Numbered from the stretch's first letter, positions 50,599-59,984 are shown. The stretch: DNA of 64,000 bases from Candidatus Leptovillus gracilis (GCA_016716065.1 JADJXA010000002.1:372001-436000); one strand, 5' to 3'. Numbers and translations are program-made. The notes: generated by a model from the letters alone, not told the origin.

Positions 50599-50613
50599 TC
50601 CCAAGAGAAAGCC

Positions 50614-51207
50614 ATGAGTACAGAAACTGCACCAACAACAAATGAACAATTGAGCGGCGACAAGCCACAGAAAAAGCTGCAACCGGTGACGATTGCCCTG
50701 TGGCTGGTGGCCATCGGCGTTTTGGCCCTGGTGGGCTGGGGATTGATGAACGCTAATAAAACCCGGCCAGAACAAGGGCAAACCGCCCCTGGCTTTGTGA
50801 TGGAGTATTTCAATGGCTATGAATGGGAGGGACGGCCGTCTGCCACTCTGGAAGATATGCGTGGCAAGGTGGTCATCGTCAATTTTTGGGCGTCCTGGTG
50901 TGTCGAATGCCGCATAGAAGCCGATTTACTGGAACAGGTCTGGCGGCAGTACCAGCATGACGATTTGGTAATGTTGGGCATTGCCTACTCCGACGTGGAA
51001 CCCAATGCGCTGAACTATCTCAAAGAGTTTAACGTCACCTATCCCAACGCCCCAGATTTACGAACCATCATTTCCAACGATTATGAAATTACCGGCGTGC
51101 CGGAAACATTTTTCATTGACAAAAATGGGACCATCGCCCACGTCCAAATTGGCCCGGTTAATCAGACGACGATGACCACACTGATCAACCGGCTGTTAGC
51201 TGAATGA
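50614..51207 (+). CDS. ccmG: Membrane-anchored thioredoxin-like CcmG/DsbE
   Basis: A 197-residue protein with an N-terminal cytoplasmic stretch, one transmembrane helix (about 25-46) and a TlpA/ResA-type thioredoxin domain with the active site FWASWCVECRIEA (CxxC) and a cis-Pro in GVPETFFIDKNG. It reduces apocytochrome c or CcmH on the outside of the membrane. Its position after ccmH fits. Length is normal for the family. Confidence 0.88.
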   Translation: MSTETAPTTNEQLSGDKPQKKLQPVTIALWLVAIGVLALVGWGLMNANKTRPEQGQTAPGFVMEYFNGYEWEGRPSATLEDMRGKVVIVNFWASWCVECRIEADLLEQVWRQYQHDDLVMLGIAYSDVEPNALNYLKEFNVTYPNAPDLRTIISNDYEITGVPETFFIDKNGTIAHVQIGPVNQTTMTTLINRLLAE

Positions 51208-51369
51208 ACAAACGAGGAGAGGAGGAGTCGGCAAACCACAAATAGTAAGCGGTGAACATTATGCTGAACACTGGTACATGTAAACCGTAGCCCGTTGGCA
51301 TTCGTCGGATCTGCTACCCTACAGATTACCGAATACGGATTACCAAACACTGAACGCCGACCACGTATC

Positions 51370-51858
51370 ATGACTACAGGTTCTATCTTAATCGGTCTGG
51401 CCCTGCTAATTTTAGTGGGCTTACTCATCGCGCAGCCGCTGTTAATGCCGGAAGAGCGCCAGTCGCGCCGTTCTCGCAGCCGACGCCAGATGCTGCTGGC
51501 GCAAAAAGAGGCGCTGCTGGAAGAGGTGCGCGCCTTAGATTTTGATTATGAAACGGGCAAAATTCCCGCGGAAGTGTATGAGCCGCAGCGGGCAGATTTG
51601 GTAGCCCTGGCCGCCGACGTGCTGAAACAGTTGGATATTCTCTCGACCTTGCCAGACGTGGAAACGGCCGTTACCCAACTCCACCAATCCCCCACCGACG
51701 ATATCGAACAAGCCATCGCCAGACTGCGCCGCCAGCCCAAACCGGCCGAGCCGACCAACGGTAAGGCCCATTTTTGCCCGCAGTGCGGCCACCCTGTGGA
51801 CGCCGGTGATAAATTCTGCGCCGTTTGCGGCCACCAACTGGCGGTGACGGCCGTTTGA
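51370..51858 (+). CDS. CcmI-like membrane protein with zinc ribbon
   Basis: A 162-residue protein: one N-terminal transmembrane helix (about 6-27), a basic stretch (RQSRRSRSRRQ), a helical hairpin LLEEVRALDFDYETGKIPAEVYEPQRADLVALAADVL resembling CcmI, and a C-terminal zinc ribbon (CPQC...CAVC). The helical hairpin recurs at the C-terminus of the neighbouring cytochrome. Inferred role: presenting apocytochromes or scaffolding the maturation complex. The ATG at 51370 is preferred over an upstream frame without a ribosome site. Confidence 0.7.
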   Translation: MTTGSILIGLALLILVGLLIAQPLLMPEERQSRRSRSRRQMLLAQKEALLEEVRALDFDYETGKIPAEVYEPQRADLVALAADVLKQLDILSTLPDVETAVTQLHQSPTDDIEQAIARLRRQPKPAEPTNGKAHFCPQCGHPVDAGDKFCAVCGHQLAVTAV

Positions 51859-51897
51859 CCACACCCCACACCTATCCCAACCCTGACGATAAACCCC

Positions 51898-53739
51898 ATG
51901 ATTGAACCACAACGACACAACGCCCGATACGGCCGTTTTTTTATTCTTGCCCTGCTTTTCCTTCTGCTGCTGGCGACGGCCGTGTCTGCCCAGGAACCCG
52001 CCATCCCCCAAACCGCGCCCGACGCCGCAGTGGGCCTAAGCCTGTTCGCTGACCGCTGCGCCAATTGTCACGGTCCGGCGGGGCAGGGTGATGGCGAACT
52101 AGCCGCTCGCCTGGAAGCGCCGCCCGCCGACATCACCGACCCCGAATTTCGCCGCACGCGAGTCCCCGCCGATATGTTCACCGCCATCACCAACGGCAAT
52201 CTCGCCAGTGGAATGCCCCCCTTTGGCCCCGATAACCAGACCGATCCCATCAACGAGAGCAATCGTTGGGATTTAGTGGCCGCTGTGTACAGCCTGGCGA
52301 CGCCCCCGGAAACGTTGGCCTTTGGTCAGATTGTCTACGAAGACAACTGCGCCGCCTGTCATGGCGATACCGGTCTGGGAGATGGGCCAGACGCCGCCCA
52401 GGACACGCCGCCTACCGACCTGACGGATCTGGATTACTGGTTTAGCCGCAGCAATGAAACCGTCTTCACGGCCGTTGCCAATCAGGTCATTCCCGTCCAT
52501 GATTATGACCTGACCGATGACGAATTGTGGGCGGTGGTAGATTACGGCCGTACCTTTAGCTATCGTTACGCCAGCCCGGCCAGCCCTGCTGGTCCCATCG
52601 CGGCGGCGACCATCAGCGGTATTGTCACCAATGCCTCCACCGGTGAATTATTGACCGAAGGCCAGGTGAGACTGCGGGCGTTTGACACGAACTTCCAATT
52701 AACGCAAATTCTAACCGAAACCTTGCAAGCCGATGGCAGCTACTCCTTCACCGTAACCGACGCGCAGCCTAACTGGGTCTATCTGGCTGGCGTCAATTAC
52801 CAGAATGTGGGCTTTAGCAGCGACGCCGCGCGCCTGAATGCGGCCGAGCCGTCGCTTTCCCTGCCCATCACGGTGTTTGAACCCACCACTGACCCGGCGG
52901 CTGTTGTCTTGGATCAACTGCACATCCTGGTTAATTTCGCCAACGATGCCCTGCAAATTGATGAGTTTTACATCGCCAGCAACATCAGTAACAACGTCTT
53001 TGTGGGTGAGACGGGCGATCCGGCTGCCGGGACCCTGCAATTTTCTTTGCCGCAAAATGCCACCAACGTCACCTTTCAGCGGGCGCTGGGGGAGATGGAT
53101 TCGACCATTCCAGCCAACGAGGTGATTCAGACGGCCGTTGGCTGGGCCGACACATTCCCCATGAATCCTGGCCCCAGCGGCACAAATCTCATCATATCGT
53201 ATGAGCTGCCTTACACCGACAGCGCTTCGTTAGCCCGGCTGGTTCATTACCGGGTGACCAACGCCAACCTCATCATGCCCGATGCCGGGGTTACAGCCTC
53301 TGGCGCGGGGTTTGAGAACCGGGGCGTGCAAGATATGGGTGGCAGCCGCTTTGCCACCTACAATCGGGTGGATGTGCCGCCGGATACGACGCTCGAACTG
53401 GCTTTAAACGGCCGTCCCCAAATCACCACCACGTCGGCCAGCAGCGCCATCGCTCCCCGCAACCAGACCTCAGACCTCATTATTGGCGGTGTGTTCCTGG
53501 TGGTGGTGGTTGGTCTGGCCGGTTTTACCGTTCGTTCCTGGCGCGCCGCGGCCGATGCTGAATATGACGACGATGACGATGAGCCAGAGGTCGCCGGGGA
53601 CGTGGAAGACGACAAACAACGCCTGCTTCAGGCCATCGTCACATTGGACATCGCCTTTGAAGACGGGCAAATCGCCGAAGCCGACTACACAGCCCGCCGC
53701 GCTGAACTAAAAGAAGCCCTGGCCGAGATTTGGAACTAA
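51898..53739 (+). CDS. Membrane-anchored dihaem cytochrome c with C-terminal CcmI-like hairpin
   Basis: 613 residues: signal peptide (about 12-31), then two cytochrome c domains with CANCH (near residue 56) and CAACH (near residue 152) and Met ligand candidates in ASGMPPF. A beta-sandwich (carboxypeptidase regulatory-like, about 230-320) and a further beta domain (about 335-500) follow. A transmembrane helix (about 520-540), a DDDDDEPE acidic stretch and a cytoplasmic helical hairpin (LDIAFEDGQIAEADYTARRAELKEAL) complete the protein. It probably passes electrons on the outer face; its partner is unknown. Its place in the ccm cluster links its synthesis with maturation. Confidence 0.85.
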   Translation: MIEPQRHNARYGRFFILALLFLLLLATAVSAQEPAIPQTAPDAAVGLSLFADRCANCHGPAGQGDGELAARLEAPPADITDPEFRRTRVPADMFTAITNGNLASGMPPFGPDNQTDPINESNRWDLVAAVYSLATPPETLAFGQIVYEDNCAACHGDTGLGDGPDAAQDTPPTDLTDLDYWFSRSNETVFTAVANQVIPVHDYDLTDDELWAVVDYGRTFSYRYASPASPAGPIAAATISGIVTNASTGELLTEGQVRLRAFDTNFQLTQILTETLQADGSYSFTVTDAQPNWVYLAGVNYQNVGFSSDAARLNAAEPSLSLPITVFEPTTDPAAVVLDQLHILVNFANDALQIDEFYIASNISNNVFVGETGDPAAGTLQFSLPQNATNVTFQRALGEMDSTIPANEVIQTAVGWADTFPMNPGPSGTNLIISYELPYTDSASLARLVHYRVTNANLIMPDAGVTASGAGFENRGVQDMGGSRFATYNRVDVPPDTTLELALNGRPQITTTSASSAIAPRNQTSDLIIGGVFLVVVVGLAGFTVRSWRAAADAEYDDDDDEPEVAGDVEDDKQRLLQAIVTLDIAFEDGQIAEADYTARRAELKEALAEIWN

Positions 53740-53764
53740 TTGATCATCTAGAAGTAGCATGGCC

Positions 53765-53779
53765 CAGATTGGGCCAATC
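53765..53779. repeat. Half-site of the 33-bp hairpin family
   Basis: AGATTGGGCCAATCT matches one arm of the elements at 13865 and 19728 with one substitution. The second arm is absent. It lies 29 nt before the EthD-like gene. Confidence 0.5.
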
Positions 53780-53807
53780 TCCCCTAGGTCTTTTAACCGG
53801 GAATCAT

Positions 53808-54146
53808 ATGTTTAAATTTGTGACAATTTACCGGCGAGTGGATGATGAGATGAAGCTGGAAGCATTTTTTTCTGGCGTCCATTTGCCCCTGGCCGAACAA
53901 CTACCCGGTCTGCTCAAAACCGAAGTCAGCCGGGTCATCGGCAAACCGGGCGGATTATCCCGCTTTCATCTGATGTACGAATTGTATTTTGAGTCTGAGC
54001 GGGCTTTTCAGGCGGCTATGTTGTCCACCCCTGGCCTGGAATTGACGCTGGCCCTCAAGCCCTGGGCTGAGGCCAAACTTGTTAGCTGGTTCTACGGCGA
54101 TTCCTTTGCTGAAGAAGCCCATAAACCTGGCGTAGCCCAGGAATGA
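53808..54146 (+). CDS. EthD-like dimeric alpha/beta-barrel protein
   Basis: A 112-residue protein of the EthD/stress-responsive barrel type: VTIYRRVDDEMKLEAFFSGVHLPLAEQLPGLLKTEVSRV, then HLMYELYFESERAFQAAMLSTPG, the usual strand-helix order with the FxxHxPL-like segment. Function within the family varies (polyketide and ether degradation, unknown). The ATG at 53808 starts the homology; the upstream site is weak. Convergent with the LuxR-Kelch gene. Confidence 0.75.
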   Translation: MFKFVTIYRRVDDEMKLEAFFSGVHLPLAEQLPGLLKTEVSRVIGKPGGLSRFHLMYELYFESERAFQAAMLSTPGLELTLALKPWAEAKLVSWFYGDSFAEEAHKPGVAQE

Positions 54147-54179
54147 GAGACAATCCCAAATCGTCAATCGTCAATCGCC

Positions 54180-55574
54180 TCACGGTTCCGGCTGGTTTCG
54201 CCCTTCGCCGTCGGATGTTGTGGCCGGAATAAAGGTCTGGTAAATCACCGGCGTATAGAAATAGTTGTCGCTCTGTAACTCGCCGGCGCGCCGGCCGCCC
54301 AGCACGTAAATGCGCGTTTCCACGTTAGCCACACCCATATCGGCCCAAGACGGGTTGTTTTCCAGCATCGGTGTATTGAGTACCTGCCAGGTTTCCATGG
54401 TTGGGTCATAAAACTCGCTAAACGTCACCAGTTCATTCCCATTTAACCCGCCAATAAGGTAAAGCTTGTTAAACAGCACGGCCGCGCCCGCACCGGCGCG
54501 TGGGGACAACATAGCCGGACACGCCTGCCAACGAGCGCTGCTGGTATCAAACAGATGGCAGGTGTCCAGCGCCGATGTGCCATCGGACCCACCCACTACG
54601 ACTAATTTGCCCGTTACCTGGCCGCCGGCGAGCGCTGTTTTGGCTTCTGGCAGCGGTGGCAGGGGGCGCCAACTGTCGCTGCTCTGGTCGTAAATATAAG
54701 CGGTGTCCAGCACCACGCGGCCATCCGAGCCACCAAAGAGGTAAAGAAAGCTGCCATCGGTCAGCGCCAGGCCGCCGGTGACCGGGCGGGGCAGGCTGGC
54801 GACGGGCCGCCAGGCGTTGTTGGCCGGGCTGTAGGCTTCGACAATATTGGTGGGGGAACCATCGGCCAGACGGCCGCCGGGCACATAAATTTCGCCAAAG
54901 AGGACGGCCGCTGTTGCGTCGGCAACGGCCGTTGGTTTGGCGGCCATCTCTTGCCAGACGTGTTGAATGGTATTTAACCGCAGGACCCGGTTGGTGACCC
55001 CAACGGCCGTCTCGCCGCCAATCTGATACAAATCCAGGCCGACGGCGACCGAGGCCATGTCGGCCAGCGGCATGGTCAACGGCCGTGCCGTCATCCAGCG
55101 CGTTTGTCCAATCGGCTCGGAAAGAAAGGGTTCCACTGTTGGCGTTGGCGTCGGCGCTGGGCTAAAAGCCAGGCGACTGAGCAGAACCAGGATCGCCAGC
55201 AAGGCCACCAACAGCCCGCCCACCACAACGGCCGTGCTGCCGGTCAGCCGCCGAGTGGAGACAGTTGGCGTGGGGAGAACGGCCGTTTCTTCTGTCAGCG
55301 TCTCGGCAATGGGTTCTGGCTCCGGCAAAGGGGAAACTGTGGGATCAGTCGCCTCCATGCCTGGAATTGTCACCAACCCTTGCTGCAAAGCGGCCGTCGT
55401 CGCTTCTGTGCGCGAAGAAACGCCCAACTTGGTGTAGATGTTGCGCAAATGCACCTTCACCGTGTTCTGGCTGATCGCTAGTTCGACGGCCACCTCTTTG
55501 TTCGACGCGCCGTTGACCACAGATTGCAACACAGCGCGTTCGCGTTCGCTTAGGGTTTCACCAGGTTCAGCCAT
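54180..55574 (-). CDS. Transmembrane LuxR-type regulator fused to a Kelch propeller
   Basis: 464 residues. The N-terminal LuxR helix-turn-helix (LSERERAVLQSVVNGASNKEVAVELAISQNTVKVHLRNIYTKLGVSSRTEA, residues about 8-62) is followed by a Pro/Thr/Glu-rich linker. One transmembrane helix (about 112-134) and a second Thr/Pro linker lead to about six Kelch repeats (LYQIGGE, IYVPGGR, LYLFGGSDGR, LVVVGGSDGT, LYLIGGLNGN, IYVLGGRR) to the end. The DNA-binding domain is cytoplasmic and the propeller outside, suggesting a one-component membrane regulator that senses an external ligand. No receiver domain is present. Confidence 0.85.
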   Translation of the reverse strand: MAEPGETLSERERAVLQSVVNGASNKEVAVELAISQNTVKVHLRNIYTKLGVSSRTEATTAALQQGLVTIPGMEATDPTVSPLPEPEPIAETLTEETAVLPTPTVSTRRLTGSTAVVVGGLLVALLAILVLLSRLAFSPAPTPTPTVEPFLSEPIGQTRWMTARPLTMPLADMASVAVGLDLYQIGGETAVGVTNRVLRLNTIQHVWQEMAAKPTAVADATAAVLFGEIYVPGGRLADGSPTNIVEAYSPANNAWRPVASLPRPVTGGLALTDGSFLYLFGGSDGRVVLDTAYIYDQSSDSWRPLPPLPEAKTALAGGQVTGKLVVVGGSDGTSALDTCHLFDTSSARWQACPAMLSPRAGAGAAVLFNKLYLIGGLNGNELVTFSEFYDPTMETWQVLNTPMLENNPSWADMGVANVETRIYVLGGRRAGELQSDNYFYTPVIYQTFIPATTSDGEGRNQPEP

Positions 55575-55709
55575 GTGTTCATTAAAGTATAGAGCTAGAG
55601 CTAGAGATGTTGGGTTTAGGGCTGGCTGCTCTATCTTGTCGCAAGACTTTGGTCAGGACCAATCGTCGCTGCAGCACCCACTCCCAACTACCAACTAGCC
55701 AACTGCCAA

Positions 55710-56768
55710 CTATTCCTCTCCTGTCTCCTCCACCGGGACAGTATCCGTAATTGAGAGGGTATCTGTAATGGCTCCAGGCGTGGGTGTGGCCGATAGACAG
55801 CCTTCTTGCGCCTGCCCAATCTGGTCATTTACCGCTGCGCCCCAGCGGCTGGCCTCGCGGAAGTAAGATTCGGCCGGACACCACTCTTCCAGATAGGCAT
55901 ATTGGTTGCCCAAATTCACCAACGACTCGACCAGTCGTTCACAAGCCCCCTGATAAAAAGGGGCCGATAAACACAACTCGCGGAAATTGAGGGCCGCTAT
56001 TTCCCAATTGACGCCATAATAGGCGATACCAGACAGATATAACCTGGCCCAAAAGCGATAATCCAGCGCTTCCTGCGGTAAATCGCCCAGCGCTTCCGCC
56101 CGTTCGAGGTAGGCAGCCCCTAGTTCCACCTGATCGCCGCTGATTAATTCCAGACCCAGCGCCAGATAAGCCGTATACATCAGCCGGTCAGTTTCTTGCC
56201 GTTCGTAGCTGGGATATTGCAGTTGAAACGAAATCAATCCGCTGATGGCCTCTTCCCATGCTTCATTTTGCACCAACTGGCGAATGCGTGTCAGGTCTTC
56301 TTCCGGGTTGCTGATCAGGCCGGGGGTCGGTGTGGGCAGTGGTCGCGGTGTCGCTGTGGGTGTGGTTAGCGGCACGGGCGTCGTTTGCCTGTTTTGGCGC
56401 GTGGCAATCTCCAGCAGCAGCGCCTCAGCCTCTTTCTGATTGGGATCGTGGTCTATCACCCATTCTAGCCGGCGCTGCGCCAGACGGTATTTTTCGGCGG
56501 TGATGTCTTGCTGGGCCAATTCAATCTGGGCGTTGATTTGCTCGACCAGAGTGGTGGCCCGTTTTTCGGTCAGCAGCGCCTGCCCGTTTTGCCAGCCCAG
56601 GTAAACCACCAGCAAGTACCAGGCCAACAGCGCCGCGGTGATGATCAGCAGCAGGCCGATCAGACGTGTTGCCCGGCGCGGCGACGGCCGTCCCGCCACC
56701 ACCTCAACCTCTCCGGCAGCAGCCGTCTCAGGCGTCTGTGACTCTTGGTTTGACGGTACATCATTCAT
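55710..56768 (-). CDS. Membrane-anchored TPR-like protein
   Basis: A 352-residue protein. It has a short cytoplasmic N-terminus, one transmembrane helix (about 36-58), helical repeats (AEKYRLAQRRLEWVIDHDPNQKEAEALLLEI), a Pro/Thr linker (about 130-152), then several TPR-like helical pairs (AWEEAISGLISFQLQYPSYE, AALNFRELCLSAPFYQG, PAESYFREASRWG). The C-terminus is acidic and Thr-rich. Function is unknown. It lies directly upstream of the LuxR-Kelch gene on the same strand, and both end in exported repeat domains, so they may form one system. Confidence 0.65.
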   Translation of the reverse strand: MNDVPSNQESQTPETAAAGEVEVVAGRPSPRRATRLIGLLLIITAALLAWYLLVVYLGWQNGQALLTEKRATTLVEQINAQIELAQQDITAEKYRLAQRRLEWVIDHDPNQKEAEALLLEIATRQNRQTTPVPLTTPTATPRPLPTPTPGLISNPEEDLTRIRQLVQNEAWEEAISGLISFQLQYPSYERQETDRLMYTAYLALGLELISGDQVELGAAYLERAEALGDLPQEALDYRFWARLYLSGIAYYGVNWEIAALNFRELCLSAPFYQGACERLVESLVNLGNQYAYLEEWCPAESYFREASRWGAAVNDQIGQAQEGCLSATPTPGAITDTLSITDTVPVEETGEE

Positions 56769-57889
56769 GGCGCGTAGTATACTCCGCTTTAGAAAGCATG
56801 TCCCGATAGACAGCCACCGTTTGCCCGGCGATTTGGCCTTGCGTGTAGTGCTGCAAAACGCGCTGCCGCCCGCTTTTTCCCAGTGTGCGGCGAAATTCGA
56901 CCGATTCTAACAGACGCCGCAAATGGGCTTGCAATGCGTCGGCGTCGTCCTCAGGAAAGATTAAGCCGGCGTCACCGATTACCTGGGGGATTTCGCCGCT
57001 GTTGGCGCCGATAACGGCCGTTTCACAAGCCATCGCTTCCACCAACACCCGGCCAAACTGCTCTTTCCAGTTAGGCAGCGCCCGCGAAGCCAGCACCAAC
57101 ACGTCCATCTGCCCCAAATAAGCCGGCATTTGCGCCGACGGAATCGCCCCATCGAACTGCACCCGCTCGCGGATGCCCAATTCCTGCGCCAACTGTTCCA
57201 GATACGGCCGGAACGGGCCATTACCGGCAATGTGCAGCCGCCAGACGCCCGGCAGTTTGGCCGCCGCCCGCAGCAGCAGGTCATCCCCTTTTTCGGCCAC
57301 CAGCCGCCGGTTGGCCGAGCCAAACACAAAGGCACGGCCGTCATCTCGCCGCGCCGGTGGGGCAAACAAATCCGGGTCCGTGCCAAACTGTGGGATGATC
57401 GTATACGGTCCGGTATACCCCTTTGCTCGCCACACCTGCGCCGCTTCGCTGCTGCCCATCAGGGCATAATCCACCGGCCAACACCTGCTTTTCCCACCAG
57501 CCAAACGGTGGTGGGTATTTGCGGTTGATATTTTGCCAGCTAAAAAACAGCGTTTTAGCGCCAACCGCCTGCGCCTGCCGCATGGCAAGCCAGGTCGCCA
57601 GGTTATACGGCTCCTCGTCAATATGCACAATGTCTGGCCGAAATTCGGCCAGCCGCTGCTTGAAGCGCGGATAATAATGCAGGTGGAAATTGCCATTGAA
57701 GCGGATGGGGTCCACCAGCAGGCGATAGCCATTAGCCGGAGCGCGTTCTAGCATCACCGGCCCGGCCGGGTCGTTCCAACCTGGCGGCACAACAGCCAGC
57801 AGCTCTATATCTTCATAGCTGGCAATCGCCGCCAGCTTGGATTGATAAGCCCCCACCAGCAAGGCTTTGGACAACATCAGCACACGCAT
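56761..57889 (-). pseudogene. GT1/GT4 glycosyltransferase, frameshifted
   Basis: The first frame (57889 to about 57476) encodes the N-terminal Rossmann lobe (MRVLMLSKALLVGAYQSKL..., PDIVHIDEEPYNLATWLAM). From about 57475 homology continues in another frame (VDYALMGSSEAAQVWRAKGY ... GSANRRLVAEKGDDLLL ... EQFGRVLVEAMACETAVIGANSGEIPQVIG) to the stop at 56761. Removing one base in the GGCCGG stretch restores a protein of about 375 residues with the E-x7-E motif. Sequence or assembly error, or a genuine mutation, are equally possible. It would transfer a sugar from an activated donor; the acceptor is unknown. Confidence 0.8.
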
Positions 57890-57894
57890 AAAGA

Positions 57895-57944
57895 ATGGTC
57901 AATCGTCAATGGTCAATCGTCAATCGTCAATCGTCAATCGTCCG
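57895..57944. repeat. TCAATCG/TCAATGG stutter repeat
   Basis: At least six head-to-tail 7-nt words (TCAATCG and TCAATGG) fill the space between the two divergent glycosyltransferase genes. A shorter block of the same word is at 54155-54178. Confidence 0.7.
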
Positions 57945-58004
57945 GGTTTGTTGCGAAAACCTATTTTGCTATACTTGCCCTGCTTTGACAAACCGGGCAA
58001 TCGC

Positions 58005-59939
58005 ATGAACAACTCCGCAAACCAACTTCATGGCCCATCCCGTTGGGGGTGGGCTTTCTTACTGTTAATCGCGGTGACGGCCGTTTTTTTCCGCTTCTAC
58101 CAGTTGGGCCAATACCCACCCGGCTTGTACCACGATGAAGCCTACAACGGTCTGGATGCCCTGACGGTGCTAGACGGCCGTTATCCCCTCTTCTTCCCGG
58201 CAAACAACGGCCGTGAACCGGCCTACATCTACCTCACCGCTGCCGCCATTGCCCTGGTTGGGCGCACGGTGACGGCCGTGCGCCTGGGTGCGGCCGTTGT
58301 TGGCTCCTTGGCGACGCTGGCCGTTTACCTGTTGGGGCGCGAATGGTTTGGGCAGCGCGTTGGTTTGTTGTCTGCCTGGCTGTGGGCCGTTACCGTCTGG
58401 AGCGTTCACTTGGGGCGCGTCGGGCTGCGGGTGTCGCTGCTGGCGCCGCTGTTGGCGCTGGCTTTCTGGTTGGGCACGTTGGCTTACCGGCGGCAGCAAG
58501 CGTGGTTGTGGCTGGCCGCCGGGTTGGTTTATGGGAGCGCCTTTTATACCTACCTGGCGGTGCGCTTTACGCCGCTTGTGCTGCTGGCGCTGTGCCTGTA
58601 TTTGCTCTGGCAGCGGCGCGGGGCGCGTTTGTGGCCGGGGATGGGGTGGTTTGGCCTGGGTACGGCCGTCGCCCTCCTCCCCCTCGGCCTGCTCTTCTGG
58701 CAAGACCCGGCGCTCATTTTGGGGCGCAGCGGCCAGGTATCCATCCTTAACCCGGCCATAAACGGCGGCGACCTGTGGGGCGCGCTGGCGCGGCAAACCG
58801 ACCGGGCGCTGGGCATGTTCATCTGGCGCGGCGACGACATCCTGCGCCACAATCCCGCCGGGCGGCCGGTGTTCGACTGGTTGATGGCCGGGCCATTTCT
58901 GCTTGGCCTGGCCTGGTGCGTGTACCATTGGCGGCGACCGGCGGCGGCCGCTGCCCTGCTGTGGCTGCTGATCATGTCTGGTCCGACGATTTTGGCCGAG
59001 GATACGCCCCACTTTTTGCGGGCGGCTGGCGTGCTGCCGGCGGCGCTGCTGCTGCCGGCTCTGGGCCTGGACTGGCTTTGGAATTGGGCGCGCCTGCCAC
59101 AATTGGCGCGGCGGGGTGTGGTGGCTGTTTTGCTGGCCGGTAGTTTGTGGCTTTCAGTACGCGATTATGTCAATTATTCGCGGCAGCCGGATGTGGCCTA
59201 TTTGTTTGAAACGGCCGTTACTGACCTGGCCGCCGCGATCAACGCCGAGCCAATTGGCACGGCCGTTTTCCTCGACGATGAGCGCTACTGGCAAAAATAC
59301 CCGACCCTGCCTTTTTTGGTGGAAGAAGCGCGCGTACTCTTGTATCGCCCCGCCGAGGGATTGCCGCCTCTGCCCGAAACGGCCGTCATCTATGCCTGGC
59401 CCTACGACAACCTCGACGCCGTGCGGCGGGCCATCCAGCCCCCGGCGCTGGTCATGGCCGAGTGGGGCAGCCTGGCCCGCGGCGACATGGAACCGGAAGC
59501 GTATCCGCTGGTGGCGCGTTACGCCATCCAACCGGCGCCCGATTGGCCGGTGCAGGCCACGTTTGGCGCTGGGCTGGCGACGCTCCATCAGGTTGCCGTA
59601 GAGACGCTGCCTACCGGCGAACTCCAGGTGGATGTGGTGTGGCAGGCGGGAACGGCCGTGCCCGGCAATCTGGCCGTATTTGTGCATGTCGTGGGACCAG
59701 ACGGCCTCATCGGCCAAAGCGATGGGCCGCCGGGGGCCGGGTTGTGGCCCGCCGACTGGTGGACGGCGGGGCTGCTGCTGCACGACCGTCGCGTCATCCC
59801 CCTGGACAACGCGGCGCAGCCGACTGCCATCCATATCGGCTGGTACGACACCGACACCGGCGCGCGTCTGCCGGTGCAAAACGCCGCCGGGCAGCCCGTG
59901 GGCGACGTTTGGGTCTGGCCCCTGGCGGATCATGGGTAG
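58005..59939 (+). CDS. GT39/PMT-type membrane glycosyltransferase-like protein
   Basis: A 644-residue protein with about ten membrane helices in the first 430 residues, beginning with FFRFYQLGQYPPGLYHDEAYNGLDAL. The DE pair in the first outer loop (HDEAYNG) is the hallmark of the ArnT/PMT family using polyprenyl-phosphate sugars. The C-terminal 200 residues form a soluble extracytoplasmic beta domain (TGELQVDVVWQAGTAVPGNLAVFVHVVGPDG). The likely role is surface glycosylation. The start at 58005 places the short basic tail before the first helix. Divergent from the GT1 gene. Confidence 0.82.
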   Translation: MNNSANQLHGPSRWGWAFLLLIAVTAVFFRFYQLGQYPPGLYHDEAYNGLDALTVLDGRYPLFFPANNGREPAYIYLTAAAIALVGRTVTAVRLGAAVVGSLATLAVYLLGREWFGQRVGLLSAWLWAVTVWSVHLGRVGLRVSLLAPLLALAFWLGTLAYRRQQAWLWLAAGLVYGSAFYTYLAVRFTPLVLLALCLYLLWQRRGARLWPGMGWFGLGTAVALLPLGLLFWQDPALILGRSGQVSILNPAINGGDLWGALARQTDRALGMFIWRGDDILRHNPAGRPVFDWLMAGPFLLGLAWCVYHWRRPAAAAALLWLLIMSGPTILAEDTPHFLRAAGVLPAALLLPALGLDWLWNWARLPQLARRGVVAVLLAGSLWLSVRDYVNYSRQPDVAYLFETAVTDLAAAINAEPIGTAVFLDDERYWQKYPTLPFLVEEARVLLYRPAEGLPPLPETAVIYAWPYDNLDAVRRAIQPPALVMAEWGSLARGDMEPEAYPLVARYAIQPAPDWPVQATFGAGLATLHQVAVETLPTGELQVDVVWQAGTAVPGNLAVFVHVVGPDGLIGQSDGPPGAGLWPADWWTAGLLLHDRRVIPLDNAAQPTAIHIGWYDTDTGARLPVQNAAGQPVGDVWVWPLADHG

Positions 59940-59984
59940 ATGGCAGAGATGTCGTTTGCCGGGCGTCGGGTAGAATAGGAGAAG

